Of a DNA stretch of 64,000 nt, positions 44,289-52,567 are shown one piece after another. The first letter of the stretch is position 1, and every line of letters starts with the position of its first letter. Source of the stretch: Parvularcula sp964556115 (GTDB lineage: Bacteria > Pseudomonadota > Alphaproteobacteria > Caulobacterales > Parvularculaceae); the NCBI GenBank assembly GCA_964556115.1, contig CAZKVC010000002.1, positions 186,001-250,000 on the forward strand, given 5' to 3'. A program made the translations under genes and the position numbers. The notes under the pieces were generated by a model. The model worked only from the letters and a program-made list of their open reading frames with translations, searched no databases and was not told where the DNA came from.

Positions 44289-44312
44289 TTCGACCAAGGT
44301 CGGTTCGACCAA
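44289..44312. promoter_or_regulatory. Repeated TTCGACCAA/GGTCG motif in the acs-porin divergent region
   Basis: TTCGACCAAGGTCG at 44289-44302 contains the inverted pair CGACC-AA-GGTCG; a second TTCGACCAA lies at 44304-44312, so GGTCG-GTT-CGACC forms another pair. A TAATAT at 44317-44322 could be the -10 of a porin promoter. The first 14 bp recur with one change at 35674-35687. A LuxR-type response regulator is the likely binder. Confidence 0.5.
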
Positions 44313-44382
44313 CCGCTAATATCCGCCCTGCGACATTCTGGCGATAGTTCCCGGCAAAACATCATCGGGAGGAACCTTGCTC

Positions 44383-45792
44383 ATGCCCAGGAAAGTGATT
44401 TCGCGCCTTAGCCTTCTCGCCGCCGCTTCGAGCCTGGCGCTGAGCTCGGCCGCGGCCCAGGACCAAAATCTCGAAGACCGGGTTGATGCCCTCGAGGCCA
44501 AGCTCGACCGTATTCTCGAACGGCTGGAAGAGAGAGACGAGCAGCTTTCCGAGAGCGAGGCGGATGACCTCCGCAAGGCCGTTGCCGTCATCCAGGCGCG
44601 CGAAACCGCACCGCCCGCAGAGCCGCCCCTGACCGCAACCAAGGGCTTTGGCGAAGTCGCTCCGGAAGTCCTTCTCGCAGACAGGCCGGAAGGCTTCCGC
44701 TCAGGTTCGACAGAGGTCCTGTTCGGCGGCTACGTGAAGGTCGACGCCTCGGTGACGGAGTTCACTGGCGGCGAGGTTCCCAGCAATGCCCTCGCGCGGG
44801 ATTTCTACATCCCCTCCCTCGTGCCGGTCGGGGGTGAGGGTTCGGATCCCGTCTTCGATTTCAACCCGAGGGAGACGCGCTTCTTCTTCGGAATGAAGTC
44901 GAACATGAACGGCCACGAGATCGGCGGCAAGATCGAGTTCGATTTTCTCGTCACCAACCAGCCATTCGAGAACGAACGGGTCTCGAATTCCTATCTTCCG
45001 CGTATGCGGCATGCCTTCCTGACGATCGACAACTGGCTGATCGGCCAGACTTGGTCGACCTTCCAGGATGTCGTCGCGCTGCCTGACAATCTGGATTTCA
45101 TCGGCCCTGCCGAAGGTACGGTCTTCAATCGCCAGCCGATGATCCGCTACACGCGCGGCGGCCTGCAGGTGGCGCTCGAACAGCCCGAAACGCTCATCAC
45201 CACGGCGACCGGCGGACGCGCGCAGCTGGAAGGCCAGGACAAACTGCCCGACTTGGTGGTGAGGTATAACGCCCGGGGAGACTACGGCCATCTGACCCTC
45301 GCCAGCATCGTCCGCCAACTGAGGGCGACGGACGAGCTGACGGGCGCGGACGAAGACACCGCCCTTGGGTGGGGGATCAGCGGGTCTGGACTGCTCAAGC
45401 TCACGCAGAGCGACGAACTGCGCTTCATGGCCTCGTACGGGGACGGGGTCGGCCGCTACATCGGGGTCAACACCGTCAACGATGCCGCGATCGGCCCCGG
45501 AGGAAATCTCGAGACGATCAGCACCCTGTCAGGCTTCGTCTCGCTGCAGCACCTCTGGTCGCCATCCTGGCGCTCCAACCTCACCTTGGGTTATTTCAAC
45601 GCCGACAACCCGGTCATGCTGACAAGTGGAGACGTGACTGACACCGTCTCTTCAGTACACGCCAACCTGATCCATTCCCTGACCCCCAATATCGACCTCG
45701 GCATGGAACTGATCCGTGCCGACCGAGAGCTCGAAAACGGCCTCGACGGCGCCATGAACAAGGTGCAGTTCTCAGCCAAATACGGCTTCTGA
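44383..45792 (+). CDS. DcaP-like trimeric outer-membrane porin
   Basis: 469 aa. N-terminal signal peptide (LSLLAAASSLALSSAAAQ), a short coiled-coil (LEDRVDALEAKLDRILERLE, a DcaP hallmark), then a beta-barrel with VLFGGYVKVDASVT, ETRFFFGMKS and the C-terminal strand ending KVQFSAKYGF. DcaP-type porins carry carboxylates and other small anions. Start at ATG 44383 after GGGAGGAA. Divergent from acs across the shared motif, which suggests a role in acetate or dicarboxylate entry. Confidence 0.88.
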   Translation: MPRKVISRLSLLAAASSLALSSAAAQDQNLEDRVDALEAKLDRILERLEERDEQLSESEADDLRKAVAVIQARETAPPAEPPLTATKGFGEVAPEVLLADRPEGFRSGSTEVLFGGYVKVDASVTEFTGGEVPSNALARDFYIPSLVPVGGEGSDPVFDFNPRETRFFFGMKSNMNGHEIGGKIEFDFLVTNQPFENERVSNSYLPRMRHAFLTIDNWLIGQTWSTFQDVVALPDNLDFIGPAEGTVFNRQPMIRYTRGGLQVALEQPETLITTATGGRAQLEGQDKLPDLVVRYNARGDYGHLTLASIVRQLRATDELTGADEDTALGWGISGSGLLKLTQSDELRFMASYGDGVGRYIGVNTVNDAAIGPGGNLETISTLSGFVSLQHLWSPSWRSNLTLGYFNADNPVMLTSGDVTDTVSSVHANLIHSLTPNIDLGMELIRADRELENGLDGAMNKVQFSAKYGF

Positions 45793-45870
45793 GAAGGAGT
45801 GGCGGAGTGGGGCCGGGCCGCTCTCCCCGTGCCCGGCAGGCTTGACCCTTGGTGGCACCTCCCCGAAACC

Positions 45871-45886
45871 CTCCCGAAAACGGGAG
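45871..45886 (+). promoter_or_regulatory. Hairpin CTCCCG-AAAA-CGGGAG covering the ribosome-binding site
   Basis: A perfect 6-bp stem with an AAAA loop; its 3' arm CGGGAG is the only Shine-Dalgarno-like sequence for the SDR gene at 45894, eight bases further on. Folding would hide the ribosome-binding site. Only the sequence is seen; any effect on translation is inferred. Confidence 0.4.
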
Positions 45887-45893
45887 AAACACC

Positions 45894-46553
45894 ATGGGCA
45901 CCATCATCGTGACCGGAGCGGCCGGCATCCTCGGCAAGGCCGTTCTCTCGGCCCTCGAGGCGGAAGGCCAGAAAGCCGTCGGCGTCGATCTTGCGCCGAA
46001 CGTTCCCGGCGGTTTCGGCGGTATCGACCTCACCGATGAAGCGGCAGTCCAGCGCTGTTATACCGAGATCGGGGAGAAGCACGGACCCATTTCCGGCCTC
46101 GCCAATATCGCAGGCGGTTTCCTCTGGGAGCTGATGGTGGAGGGCTCGCCAGCCAGTTTCGACCGCATGTACCAGATGAACCTGCGCAGCGCGGCCGTCT
46201 CCTGCCATGCCGTCCTTCCCCATATCGAGCCGGGCGGGTCCATCGTGAATGTCGGCGCGGCAGCGGCTGCCGTGCCGGGCGCCGGGATGGCCCCATACGC
46301 CGCCTCCAAGGCAGGGGTCCGTGCCCTGACCGAAAGCCTCGCCGACGAGTTGAGCGGCAGGCCGGTCCGGGTCAATGCGGTGCTTCCGACCATCCTCGAC
46401 ACGCCGACCAACCGTAAGGATATGCCGGATGCGGACAGGTCGGATTGGGTCACTCCCGAAGCCGCAGCCGATGCGGTCGCCTTCCTCCTGTCGGACGCGG
46501 CCCGGGCCGTGACGGGCGCCAGCCTCCGCCTCGCTCTCGGCGACAAGACCTGA
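45894..46553 (+). CDS. Short-chain dehydrogenase/reductase
   Basis: 219 aa, slightly short for the family. Rossmann motif TGAAGILGKA near the start, NIAGG (cofactor-stabilising), and the catalytic Tyr/Lys in APYAASKAGV; Ser in the preceding strand is replaced by Gly/Ala (VNVGAAAAAVPG), so normal SDR activity is uncertain. An in-frame ATG 15 codons upstream is less likely. It lies eight bases before the sulfurtransferase gene. Substrate unknown. Confidence 0.8.
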   Translation: MGTIIVTGAAGILGKAVLSALEAEGQKAVGVDLAPNVPGGFGGIDLTDEAAVQRCYTEIGEKHGPISGLANIAGGFLWELMVEGSPASFDRMYQMNLRSAAVSCHAVLPHIEPGGSIVNVGAAAAAVPGAGMAPYAASKAGVRALTESLADELSGRPVRVNAVLPTILDTPTNRKDMPDADRSDWVTPEAAADAVAFLLSDAARAVTGASLRLALGDKT

Positions 46554-46561
46554 CCCGAACC

Positions 46562-47398
46562 ATGTCCCGCCTCAAAGCTGCAGCCGAACTGCTGCAAGGC
46601 GATTGGCTGCGCTACCGCTTCGTCGACGCTAGCTGGATGCTCGGCAAGAAGGGGGCGGGAAAGGACGCTTTCGCAAAGGCGCATATTCCCGGTGCGGTGC
46701 ATTTTCCCATCGACACGGTCTGCGACAGAACGACGGACCTGCCGCACATGCTTCCGCCGCAGGCGGCCTTCATAGACTGGGCGAGTGTGGCGGGGCTCGA
46801 GCGCGATACGCCGGTTGTCGTCTATGATACGGAAGGCGTGCGATCAGCGCCGCGGGTTGTCTGGACCTTCGAGCTTTTCGGGATGACGGATGTCAGCCTC
46901 CTGAACGGCGGACTTCCCGCCTGGCAGGCGGCGGGCGGTCCGGTGACGGACGATCTGACCAGCTTCGAACGGACTGCGTTTGAACCCGTATTCGACGAAC
47001 AGCGGCGGGTTACGCATGAGGAGATGAAAGCCATTGTGCACGAAAGGCGGGCGCAGATCGTCGACGTCCGTCCCGGGCCACGCTTCGAAGGCACGGCGCC
47101 CGAGCCGAGGCCCGGTCTTACCTCTGGGCACATGCCGGGCGCGATCAACTTACCGGCCTCCGAGGTTCTCTTGAAGGGCGCCTTGCGTCCGCCTGCCGAA
47201 CTCGAAAAACTCTTCCGGCAAAAAGGTCTGCACAAGGAGAGGCCGATCGTTACGACCTGCGGCTCCGGGGTCGCTGCCGCTCTTGTGGAACTCGCGCTGC
47301 GGGAGGCCGGCTATACCGAGCTGCGTCTTTACGATGGGTCCTGGACGCAGTGGGCCTCTGACCCCGATGCGCCGATCGAAGGGGCGCAGGACGTCTAG
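46562..47398 (+). CDS. sseA: 3-mercaptopyruvate/thiosulfate sulfurtransferase
   Basis: 278 aa with two rhodanese domains. The active-site Cys233 sits in TTCGSGVAA; the CGSGV loop is that of mercaptopyruvate sulfurtransferases rather than the CRKGVT of thiosulfate-type enzymes. It moves sulfur from 3-mercaptopyruvate to cyanide or thiol acceptors. Last of two genes on the plus strand; its stop codon shares CTAG with the convergent murD-like gene. Confidence 0.92.
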   Translation: MSRLKAAAELLQGDWLRYRFVDASWMLGKKGAGKDAFAKAHIPGAVHFPIDTVCDRTTDLPHMLPPQAAFIDWASVAGLERDTPVVVYDTEGVRSAPRVVWTFELFGMTDVSLLNGGLPAWQAAGGPVTDDLTSFERTAFEPVFDEQRRVTHEEMKAIVHERRAQIVDVRPGPRFEGTAPEPRPGLTSGHMPGAINLPASEVLLKGALRPPAELEKLFRQKGLHKERPIVTTCGSGVAAALVELALREAGYTELRLYDGSWTQWASDPDAPIEGAQDV

Positions 47399-48648
47399 GC
47401 TTCCGAGGCGAACTTCGCGAACAGGGCCGCGCGCTCCTTGTAGGAAGTGAACGGCGGATGGGACGGCGCCGAGGGCGAGAAGAGAAGGACGCCTCCTTCA
47501 GGGCATAGATCCGCGCCCAAGCGAATGGCTTCCTCGAACCCTTCCGTTCTGCGATCGGCGGCGGCGAACCGGTCGCCAGCCGGATCGAAGGCGATGACGG
47601 TGAGGTCGCTTCGCGCCGCGCAGTAGGCTTGAAGATCCCCGAAGAGCTGCCCCCGGTCGCCGCCGCCCAGAAGCAGCACAGTCGGTCTTACTTCGAACCG
47701 GCGCAGCGCAGCGAGCGTCGCTTCGGGCACGGTCGCGAGGGCATCGTCGATCCATAGCCTGCCATCGTGACTGTGTACGGTGTATTGCCGGGACGGAAGG
47801 CCGCGATAGTTTGCTGTCAGTGTGCTTGCGGCCTCAGCCAATTCCGATGGCCGCACGAGGAAACGCGCAATCGCAAGGGCCGCTTCGAGGCATGACCGCC
47901 GTGGCCCTTCGCGGAAACCCTGATCGGCCGGACCGAGATCGACGCTGTGCCCATCCAGGGCCAGCATGTCATGTTGCCCGGATACCAGGTCCTCGACGGC
48001 GCGGCAGGATGCGGGCAAGCCGTAGCGTGCAATGACCGACCGCGGCGCTGCGCCCTCGGCGGGCCCCGCCCTAAGAAACGGTTTGAGCTTTGCGCGGTGA
48101 TAGGCATCCACCGTACCGTGCCAATGAACGTGATCCTTGTAAAGATTGGTAATGAGGTGGAAATGGTCCGCAGAGGGAAGGTCATGCATCATATAGGATG
48201 AGACCTCGACGACCGGGCACCGCTCGTCCGCTAGCTTCGAAGACAGGACGGGAGCTCCAATATTGCCGTAGGCGGTCGAGGACAGGCCGCAAGAACGCAG
48301 CAGCTCCGCAAGAAGCGCCGTGGTCGTGCTTTTTCCCTTGGTTCCCGTGACGGTGATTGTTTCAGCCGGGGCATGTTCCACGAGCCAATAGCCGGTTGGC
48401 GTGGTCGCCATCGCGGCCTTCCCTGTACCCATGAGAACGATTTCGTTCGTTGGCGGAACACCTGGCGAGCGCAGGTAGAGCGCCCCTTCAATGAAGGCAG
48501 GGACGTCTGCCCGGCCAATCGGTGGGACACCTTCGATCGAGCCGCCGCTATCGTCGAAGCAGCGCAGCTCTGTATTCTTCGCACCGCTGAAATGATCGGC
48601 GGCCGCTACGGCTTCCACCCCCGTCCCGTGCAGAAGAACCCGGTCCAT
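47395..48648 (-). CDS. murD: MurD-like ligase, probable UDP-MurNAc-L-Ala--L-glutamate ligase (MurD2)
   Basis: 417 aa with the Mur ligase pattern: a diverged N-terminal UMP-type domain, ATP loop TGTKGKSTTTALLAELL (about residues 101-117), EVSSYMMHDLP, ITNLYKDHVHWHGT and a C-terminal domain with LLLGGGDRGQ. It is more diverged than housekeeping MurD and is coupled by TGATG to a MurL-like gene. In Xanthomonas that pair adds L-Glu and then epimerises it, replacing MurI. ATG 48648 is used; a TTG one codon before is possible. Confidence 0.75.
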   Translation of the reverse strand: MDRVLLHGTGVEAVAAADHFSGAKNTELRCFDDSGGSIEGVPPIGRADVPAFIEGALYLRSPGVPPTNEIVLMGTGKAAMATTPTGYWLVEHAPAETITVTGTKGKSTTTALLAELLRSCGLSSTAYGNIGAPVLSSKLADERCPVVEVSSYMMHDLPSADHFHLITNLYKDHVHWHGTVDAYHRAKLKPFLRAGPAEGAAPRSVIARYGLPASCRAVEDLVSGQHDMLALDGHSVDLGPADQGFREGPRRSCLEAALAIARFLVRPSELAEAASTLTANYRGLPSRQYTVHSHDGRLWIDDALATVPEATLAALRRFEVRPTVLLLGGGDRGQLFGDLQAYCAARSDLTVIAFDPAGDRFAAADRRTEGFEEAIRLGADLCPEGGVLLFSPSAPSHPPFTSYKERAALFAKFASEA

Positions 48649-49952
48649 CAAAGCTCAAGCGCCGCGTCATGATACTCCCGTGGCAGGGCGCCCCGGGCTT
48701 CAGGCAGCATCGCATCGAGGCCCTGCTGGATCAGCTCCATCTCGCTCTTCGTCCGGCGGAGTTCGGGATACCAGGTCCTGACGGCGAGACTGTCGGCGAA
48801 GGGTGCCTTGTCCCTGGCAAGGTGGAGGGCGGCCTGGCATTCTGCGATCGTTCCGACGCAGTCCCAGGGCTTTTTGTCGGCGAGGCCCAGAAGTTCCTCG
48901 TAGAATGGCTGCAGCGCTTCGAGGTCGAGCATGTTGCGCCCGAAGATCGTGCGGACATCCTGATCGCTCAGGCAAGGCGCGAGAATGAGGGAGGTGAAGG
49001 CGCATTTCGCGCATGCGCCGCACCACCTCTTGTCGGCATCTCCGGCGAGGCGGAAGTTGCGGTTGCAGCTCGTGAAGCGGGGGAAAGCTGAGGTCAGCGC
49101 GGCGAACTGGGCACCGATCCAGAGTTCCGAGAATGGCCGGAGAACCGAATAGACCGGCGGCGCTTCCGGCGCGCTTTCGGCGACGGCACGGCGCAGGATC
49201 TCCTCGAAGGTAGAAGATTTCGAGTATTGATGATTGGCCGGGCCGGTCTCGGTCATCATGGTCGGCTCGTCGGCCGAGCGCTCATTGGCAAACAGGATGT
49301 GCGGTGCACCGCGCAGAAAGCCTTCGATCGTCAGGACCAGCATGTTGATGGCGGTGATCGGGACATGGCCGGTGAAGCCGTCCTTCAGCGCAAGAAGTTT
49401 CGGATCGAGGCTTCGGTAGACAAAGAGGAGCGGGGAGGGTGCGGTCCTGGTCAGGACCTCGGCCACCTTATCCGCCATCACGACCGAGGCGTATTGCGGC
49501 TTGAGCCCGGTCGCCTTCTCGACGATGGCCCCGGCGACATAGCTGTCCTTGCCGCCGCCGAAGGCGACGATCGGGGCGTGGCTTCCGGCAGAAGAGGGCC
49601 CCGGCGCGGCGGCTGCCGGGAGTATATCGCCTTCGAACCGGGTTTGCGGCGGGAAAGGAAGACCGGCCCTGACGAAGAATTCCGCGAGACCATCCGTATA
49701 GAGGGCTTCGGCCATGGCCCGCCCCGCGGCCGGTAGGGCGGGGAACACGACGGTGCCCGCCGCAGCAGTTTTATAGGTGCTCACGCCCAGGGCGACGTGA
49801 AGAAGGGCGAGAAGCGCGCCGGGGACCGCGCCCTCCGAAGAGAGCGTCACCGTCTCCTCGAACGCGCCGAAGCGGCTGCAGGAGAAGCCGAAGCTGAGCT
49901 TGCGGCCTGTCTGGTGCATGTGGGTGAAGGAGAACTGTCCGCTTCGCGTCAT
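48648..49952 (-). CDS. murL: MurL-type UDP-MurNAc-L-Ala-L-Glu epimerase
   Basis: 434 aa. The core has a PP-loop-like IVAFGGGKDSYVAGAIVEKA near residue 130, FANERSADEPTM, and a four-cysteine cluster SCNRNFR...CGACAKCAF near residues 295-318. This matches MurL, which uses ATP to epimerise the terminal L-Glu of UDP-MurNAc-L-Ala-L-Glu to D-Glu. The coupled murD-like gene supports it. Whether the chromosome also has murI cannot be seen here. An unrelated PP-loop enzyme is the alternative. Confidence 0.75.
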   Translation of the reverse strand: MTRSGQFSFTHMHQTGRKLSFGFSCSRFGAFEETVTLSSEGAVPGALLALLHVALGVSTYKTAAAGTVVFPALPAAGRAMAEALYTDGLAEFFVRAGLPFPPQTRFEGDILPAAAAPGPSSAGSHAPIVAFGGGKDSYVAGAIVEKATGLKPQYASVVMADKVAEVLTRTAPSPLLFVYRSLDPKLLALKDGFTGHVPITAINMLVLTIEGFLRGAPHILFANERSADEPTMMTETGPANHQYSKSSTFEEILRRAVAESAPEAPPVYSVLRPFSELWIGAQFAALTSAFPRFTSCNRNFRLAGDADKRWCGACAKCAFTSLILAPCLSDQDVRTIFGRNMLDLEALQPFYEELLGLADKKPWDCVGTIAECQAALHLARDKAPFADSLAVRTWYPELRRTKSEMELIQQGLDAMLPEARGALPREYHDAALEL

Positions 49953-50235
49953 GTCAGTCCTCTAGCCTTGGCCGCTCGATCCGCAAACCGCTCAGTCCCG
50001 CCACACGTTTGACGAGTGCGGCCATCTTTCCCACACCAAATCACGCCAAGTTGAACATTTTCTGCCGGGATGAAATGATGATGTTATACTGTTATCTCTC
50101 GGATAAACGCTGTAATTTCTGCTGTTCCAGCCTTGTCGTTACTTCCTGACACCTTAAGGTCTTAGTAAGTTTTTCATGGACAAATTGGTGGATGAGCGGA
50201 TATGAAACTCCCTGTCTGATAGGGAGGCACGGGCT

Positions 50236-50430
50236 ATGTCCGATTTCTGCTCAAACGAAGGCGCATCACGCCTACAGGCTCTCATTCGCGATTACTGGAA
50301 GAAACAAGGCTTCGACGTGGACGTGAAACTCGTCCAGGAAGGCTTTGTCTCGACCATGCGGTCTTCGCGCTATGACGTCCGAAGCGACATGGTAAACGGT
50401 ATGCCGCGACGGAATGAACACTACGCCTGA
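50236..50430 (+). CDS. Conserved small hypothetical protein
   Basis: 64 aa, ribosome-binding site AGGGAGGC before ATG. The body (GASRLQALIRDYWKKQGFDV, then VQEGFVSTMRSSRYDVRSDM and NGMPRR) looks like a well-conserved small alphaproteobacterial family of unknown function. No membrane segment. Its end overlaps gph tail-to-tail by 10 bp. The upstream 280 bp contain no gene, so it probably has its own promoter. Confidence 0.75.
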   Translation: MSDFCSNEGASRLQALIRDYWKKQGFDVDVKLVQEGFVSTMRSSRYDVRSDMVNGMPRRNEHYA

Positions 50431-51107
50431 CGGCTTTGTTCCGTGAGGTCGACGATGCTCTGCAGCAGCTCGTCGTAGTGGTCGAAACGCCGGGCCTCTT
50501 GGGTCCGCGGGTCGTTCGCGCCGTAACCGAAGCTGGCGAGAAGGCACGGCATCGCCGCTGCCTTCGCCGCCAGCAGGTCGGTTGCCGTATCGCCGATCAT
50601 CACGCCCGAGGCGCAGCCGAGCGTCTTGAGGATGTGTTGCAGCGGCAAAGGCGATGGTTTCTTCTCCGGCAGGCTGTCGGCGGAGACCACCAGCTCGAAA
50701 TAACTGCTCAGGCCGAGATCGGCCAGCAGCGGCTTGGACAGGGATTCGAGCTTGTTGGTGCAGACCGCCAGCCTTGCACCTTCAGCGCGAAGCTGATCCA
50801 GGCAGTTCTCGCAGGCATCGAACACGGCCGACGTTTCGCTGATCCTGCTTTTGTAGTCTTCGATATAATCTGCCACGAGTGCGTCCCCCGCAGCACCTTC
50901 GGGGAAGCGGCGACCCTGCTGCTCGAAGCCGAGGGTCAGCATGACCCGCGCCCCGTCGCCAACCAGCGGACGCACCTCGGCCGGGTCCAGAGGTAGCAGG
51001 CCCTCGCGGATGAGAAGACGGTTGAGGGTCGCCGTCAGGTCCGGCGCGCTGTCCACCAGCGTGCCGTCGAGATCGAAAATGCAGACCCATCCGTCCAGTC
51101 GCGCCAT
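50421..51107 (-). CDS. gph: Phosphoglycolate phosphatase
   Basis: 228-aa HAD-family hydrolase: nucleophile motif FDLDGTLVDSAPDL at the start, VCTNK (motif II), KPSPLPLQHIL (motif III Lys) and MIGDTATDLLAAKAA (motif IV). It removes phosphate from 2-phosphoglycolate and similar small substrates. Start at ATG 51107 has AAGGAGAGGACA just before; an ATG at 51125 would add six residues. Divergent from glmU. Confidence 0.88.
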   Translation of the reverse strand: MARLDGWVCIFDLDGTLVDSAPDLTATLNRLLIREGLLPLDPAEVRPLVGDGARVMLTLGFEQQGRRFPEGAAGDALVADYIEDYKSRISETSAVFDACENCLDQLRAEGARLAVCTNKLESLSKPLLADLGLSSYFELVVSADSLPEKKPSPLPLQHILKTLGCASGVMIGDTATDLLAAKAAAMPCLLASFGYGANDPRTQEARRFDHYDELLQSIVDLTEQSRQA

Positions 51108-51228
51108 TGTCCTCTCCTTCGCCATCGCCTACCGGCCGGCTGTTGCAAGCATTCACAGCTTGTGAGCTTCCGCTTAAGGCAAAAGCCGTTAGGCGCGTCA
51201 CACCGCGATTGCCACCGAGGATCGAGAA

Positions 51229-52566
51229 ATGAGCCGTCTTGCCTGTATCGTGCTTGCGGCGGGGCACGGGACCCGCATGAAGTCGCGGACGCCGAAAGTG
51301 CTGCACGAGGTGGGCCGCCTTCCGATGCTGGGCCATTGTTTGCGCACGGCACGCGCTCTCGGCGCGGAGCGGCTCGGCGTGGTGATCGGCGCCGGCGGAG
51401 AGAAAGTGCGCGCGGCGCTTCCCGCGCTCGACGCCGACGCCGGGATCGCCGTTCAGGATCCGCCGCAGGGGACTGGCGACGCCGTTCGCTCGGCCATGCC
51501 GCTCGTCGAGGGGTTCGAGGGCATCCTGCTCATCCTCTATGGCGATACCCCGCTTCTGACCGAAGACAGCCTGCGCAAGCTGATCGCCGAGGTTGAGGCC
51601 GGCGCGGCGCTGGCGGTCCTGGGCTTCGAACCTTTGGACCCCGGCCCCTATGGCCGGCTCGTCACGAGCGAGAGCGGGGACCTCCTGCGGATCGTGGAGG
51701 CGAAGGACGCTTCTCCGGAAGAGCTTGCCATCGGGCTTTGCAATTCGGGGGTGATGGCCGTCTCGATGGAAGCGTTGCGCCGGGACCTGCCGCGGATCGG
51801 CAATGACAACGCCAAGAAGGAATTCTACCTCACCGACCTCGTCGGCCTGGCCATCGAGGCGGGCGACCGCGCCTCGGTTATCAGCGGCAGCGAGGACGAG
51901 GTCTTCGGTGTCAACAACCGCGCCGAGCTTGCCGTAGCGGAGCGCATCTTTCAGGACCGCCGCCGCCGTGAGCTGATGCTCGATGGCGTCACGATGATCG
52001 ATCCGCAGACGGTTCATTTTGCCTATGACACGAAGATCGGGCAGGACAGCATCATCGAGCCTCATGTGGTCTTCGGTCCCGGCGTCGAGCTGGCGGACCG
52101 CAGCGAAATAAAGGCGTTCTCGCATCTCGAAGGGGCAAGGCTCGAAGAGGGCGCCGCAGCCGGACCCTTCGCGCGCCTCCGCCAAGGCACGCTTCTTGGC
52201 GAAGGTGCCAAGGTCGGCAATTTCGTCGAGACGAAGAAAGCCAGCCTCGGCAAGGGCGTGAAGGCCGGACACCTTACCTATCTTGGCGACGTGACGATCG
52301 GCGCAAAGAGCAATATCGGCGCGGGCACGATCACCTGCAATTATGACGGGTACGGCAAGCACAAGACGGTGATCGGCGAAGGCGCCTTCATCGGCTCGAA
52401 TACCATGCTCGTCGCCCCGGTCACGATCGGGGCGGGCGCCTTCACCGGATCGGGCTCCGTCATTACCAAGGACGTCTCGGACAACTCCCTGGCAGTCGCC
52501 AGGGGCAAACAGTTCGAGAAAAAGGAATGGGCCTTGTCCTTCCGCAAACTGAAAGAAAGAGGCTGA
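51229..52566 (+). CDS. glmU: Bifunctional GlcNAc-1-P uridyltransferase/glucosamine-1-P acetyltransferase
   Basis: 445 aa. N-terminal uridylyltransferase (LAAGHGTRMKSRTPKVLHEV, YGDTPLL) and C-terminal left-handed beta-helix acetyltransferase with VFGPGV repeats, NFVETKKASLG and GTITCNYDGYGKHKT. It makes UDP-GlcNAc for peptidoglycan and LPS. One base separates it from glmS, with lpxC and bamD downstream, a typical envelope neighbourhood. Confidence 0.97.
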   Translation: MSRLACIVLAAGHGTRMKSRTPKVLHEVGRLPMLGHCLRTARALGAERLGVVIGAGGEKVRAALPALDADAGIAVQDPPQGTGDAVRSAMPLVEGFEGILLILYGDTPLLTEDSLRKLIAEVEAGAALAVLGFEPLDPGPYGRLVTSESGDLLRIVEAKDASPEELAIGLCNSGVMAVSMEALRRDLPRIGNDNAKKEFYLTDLVGLAIEAGDRASVISGSEDEVFGVNNRAELAVAERIFQDRRRRELMLDGVTMIDPQTVHFAYDTKIGQDSIIEPHVVFGPGVELADRSEIKAFSHLEGARLEEGAAAGPFARLRQGTLLGEGAKVGNFVETKKASLGKGVKAGHLTYLGDVTIGAKSNIGAGTITCNYDGYGKHKTVIGEGAFIGSNTMLVAPVTIGAGAFTGSGSVITKDVSDNSLAVARGKQFEKKEWALSFRKLKERG

Positions 52567-52567
52567 C

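Noticed and set aside
45812..45837. GC-rich inverted repeat after the porin gene
   Set aside because: Long loop and no T run; too weak to call a terminator.
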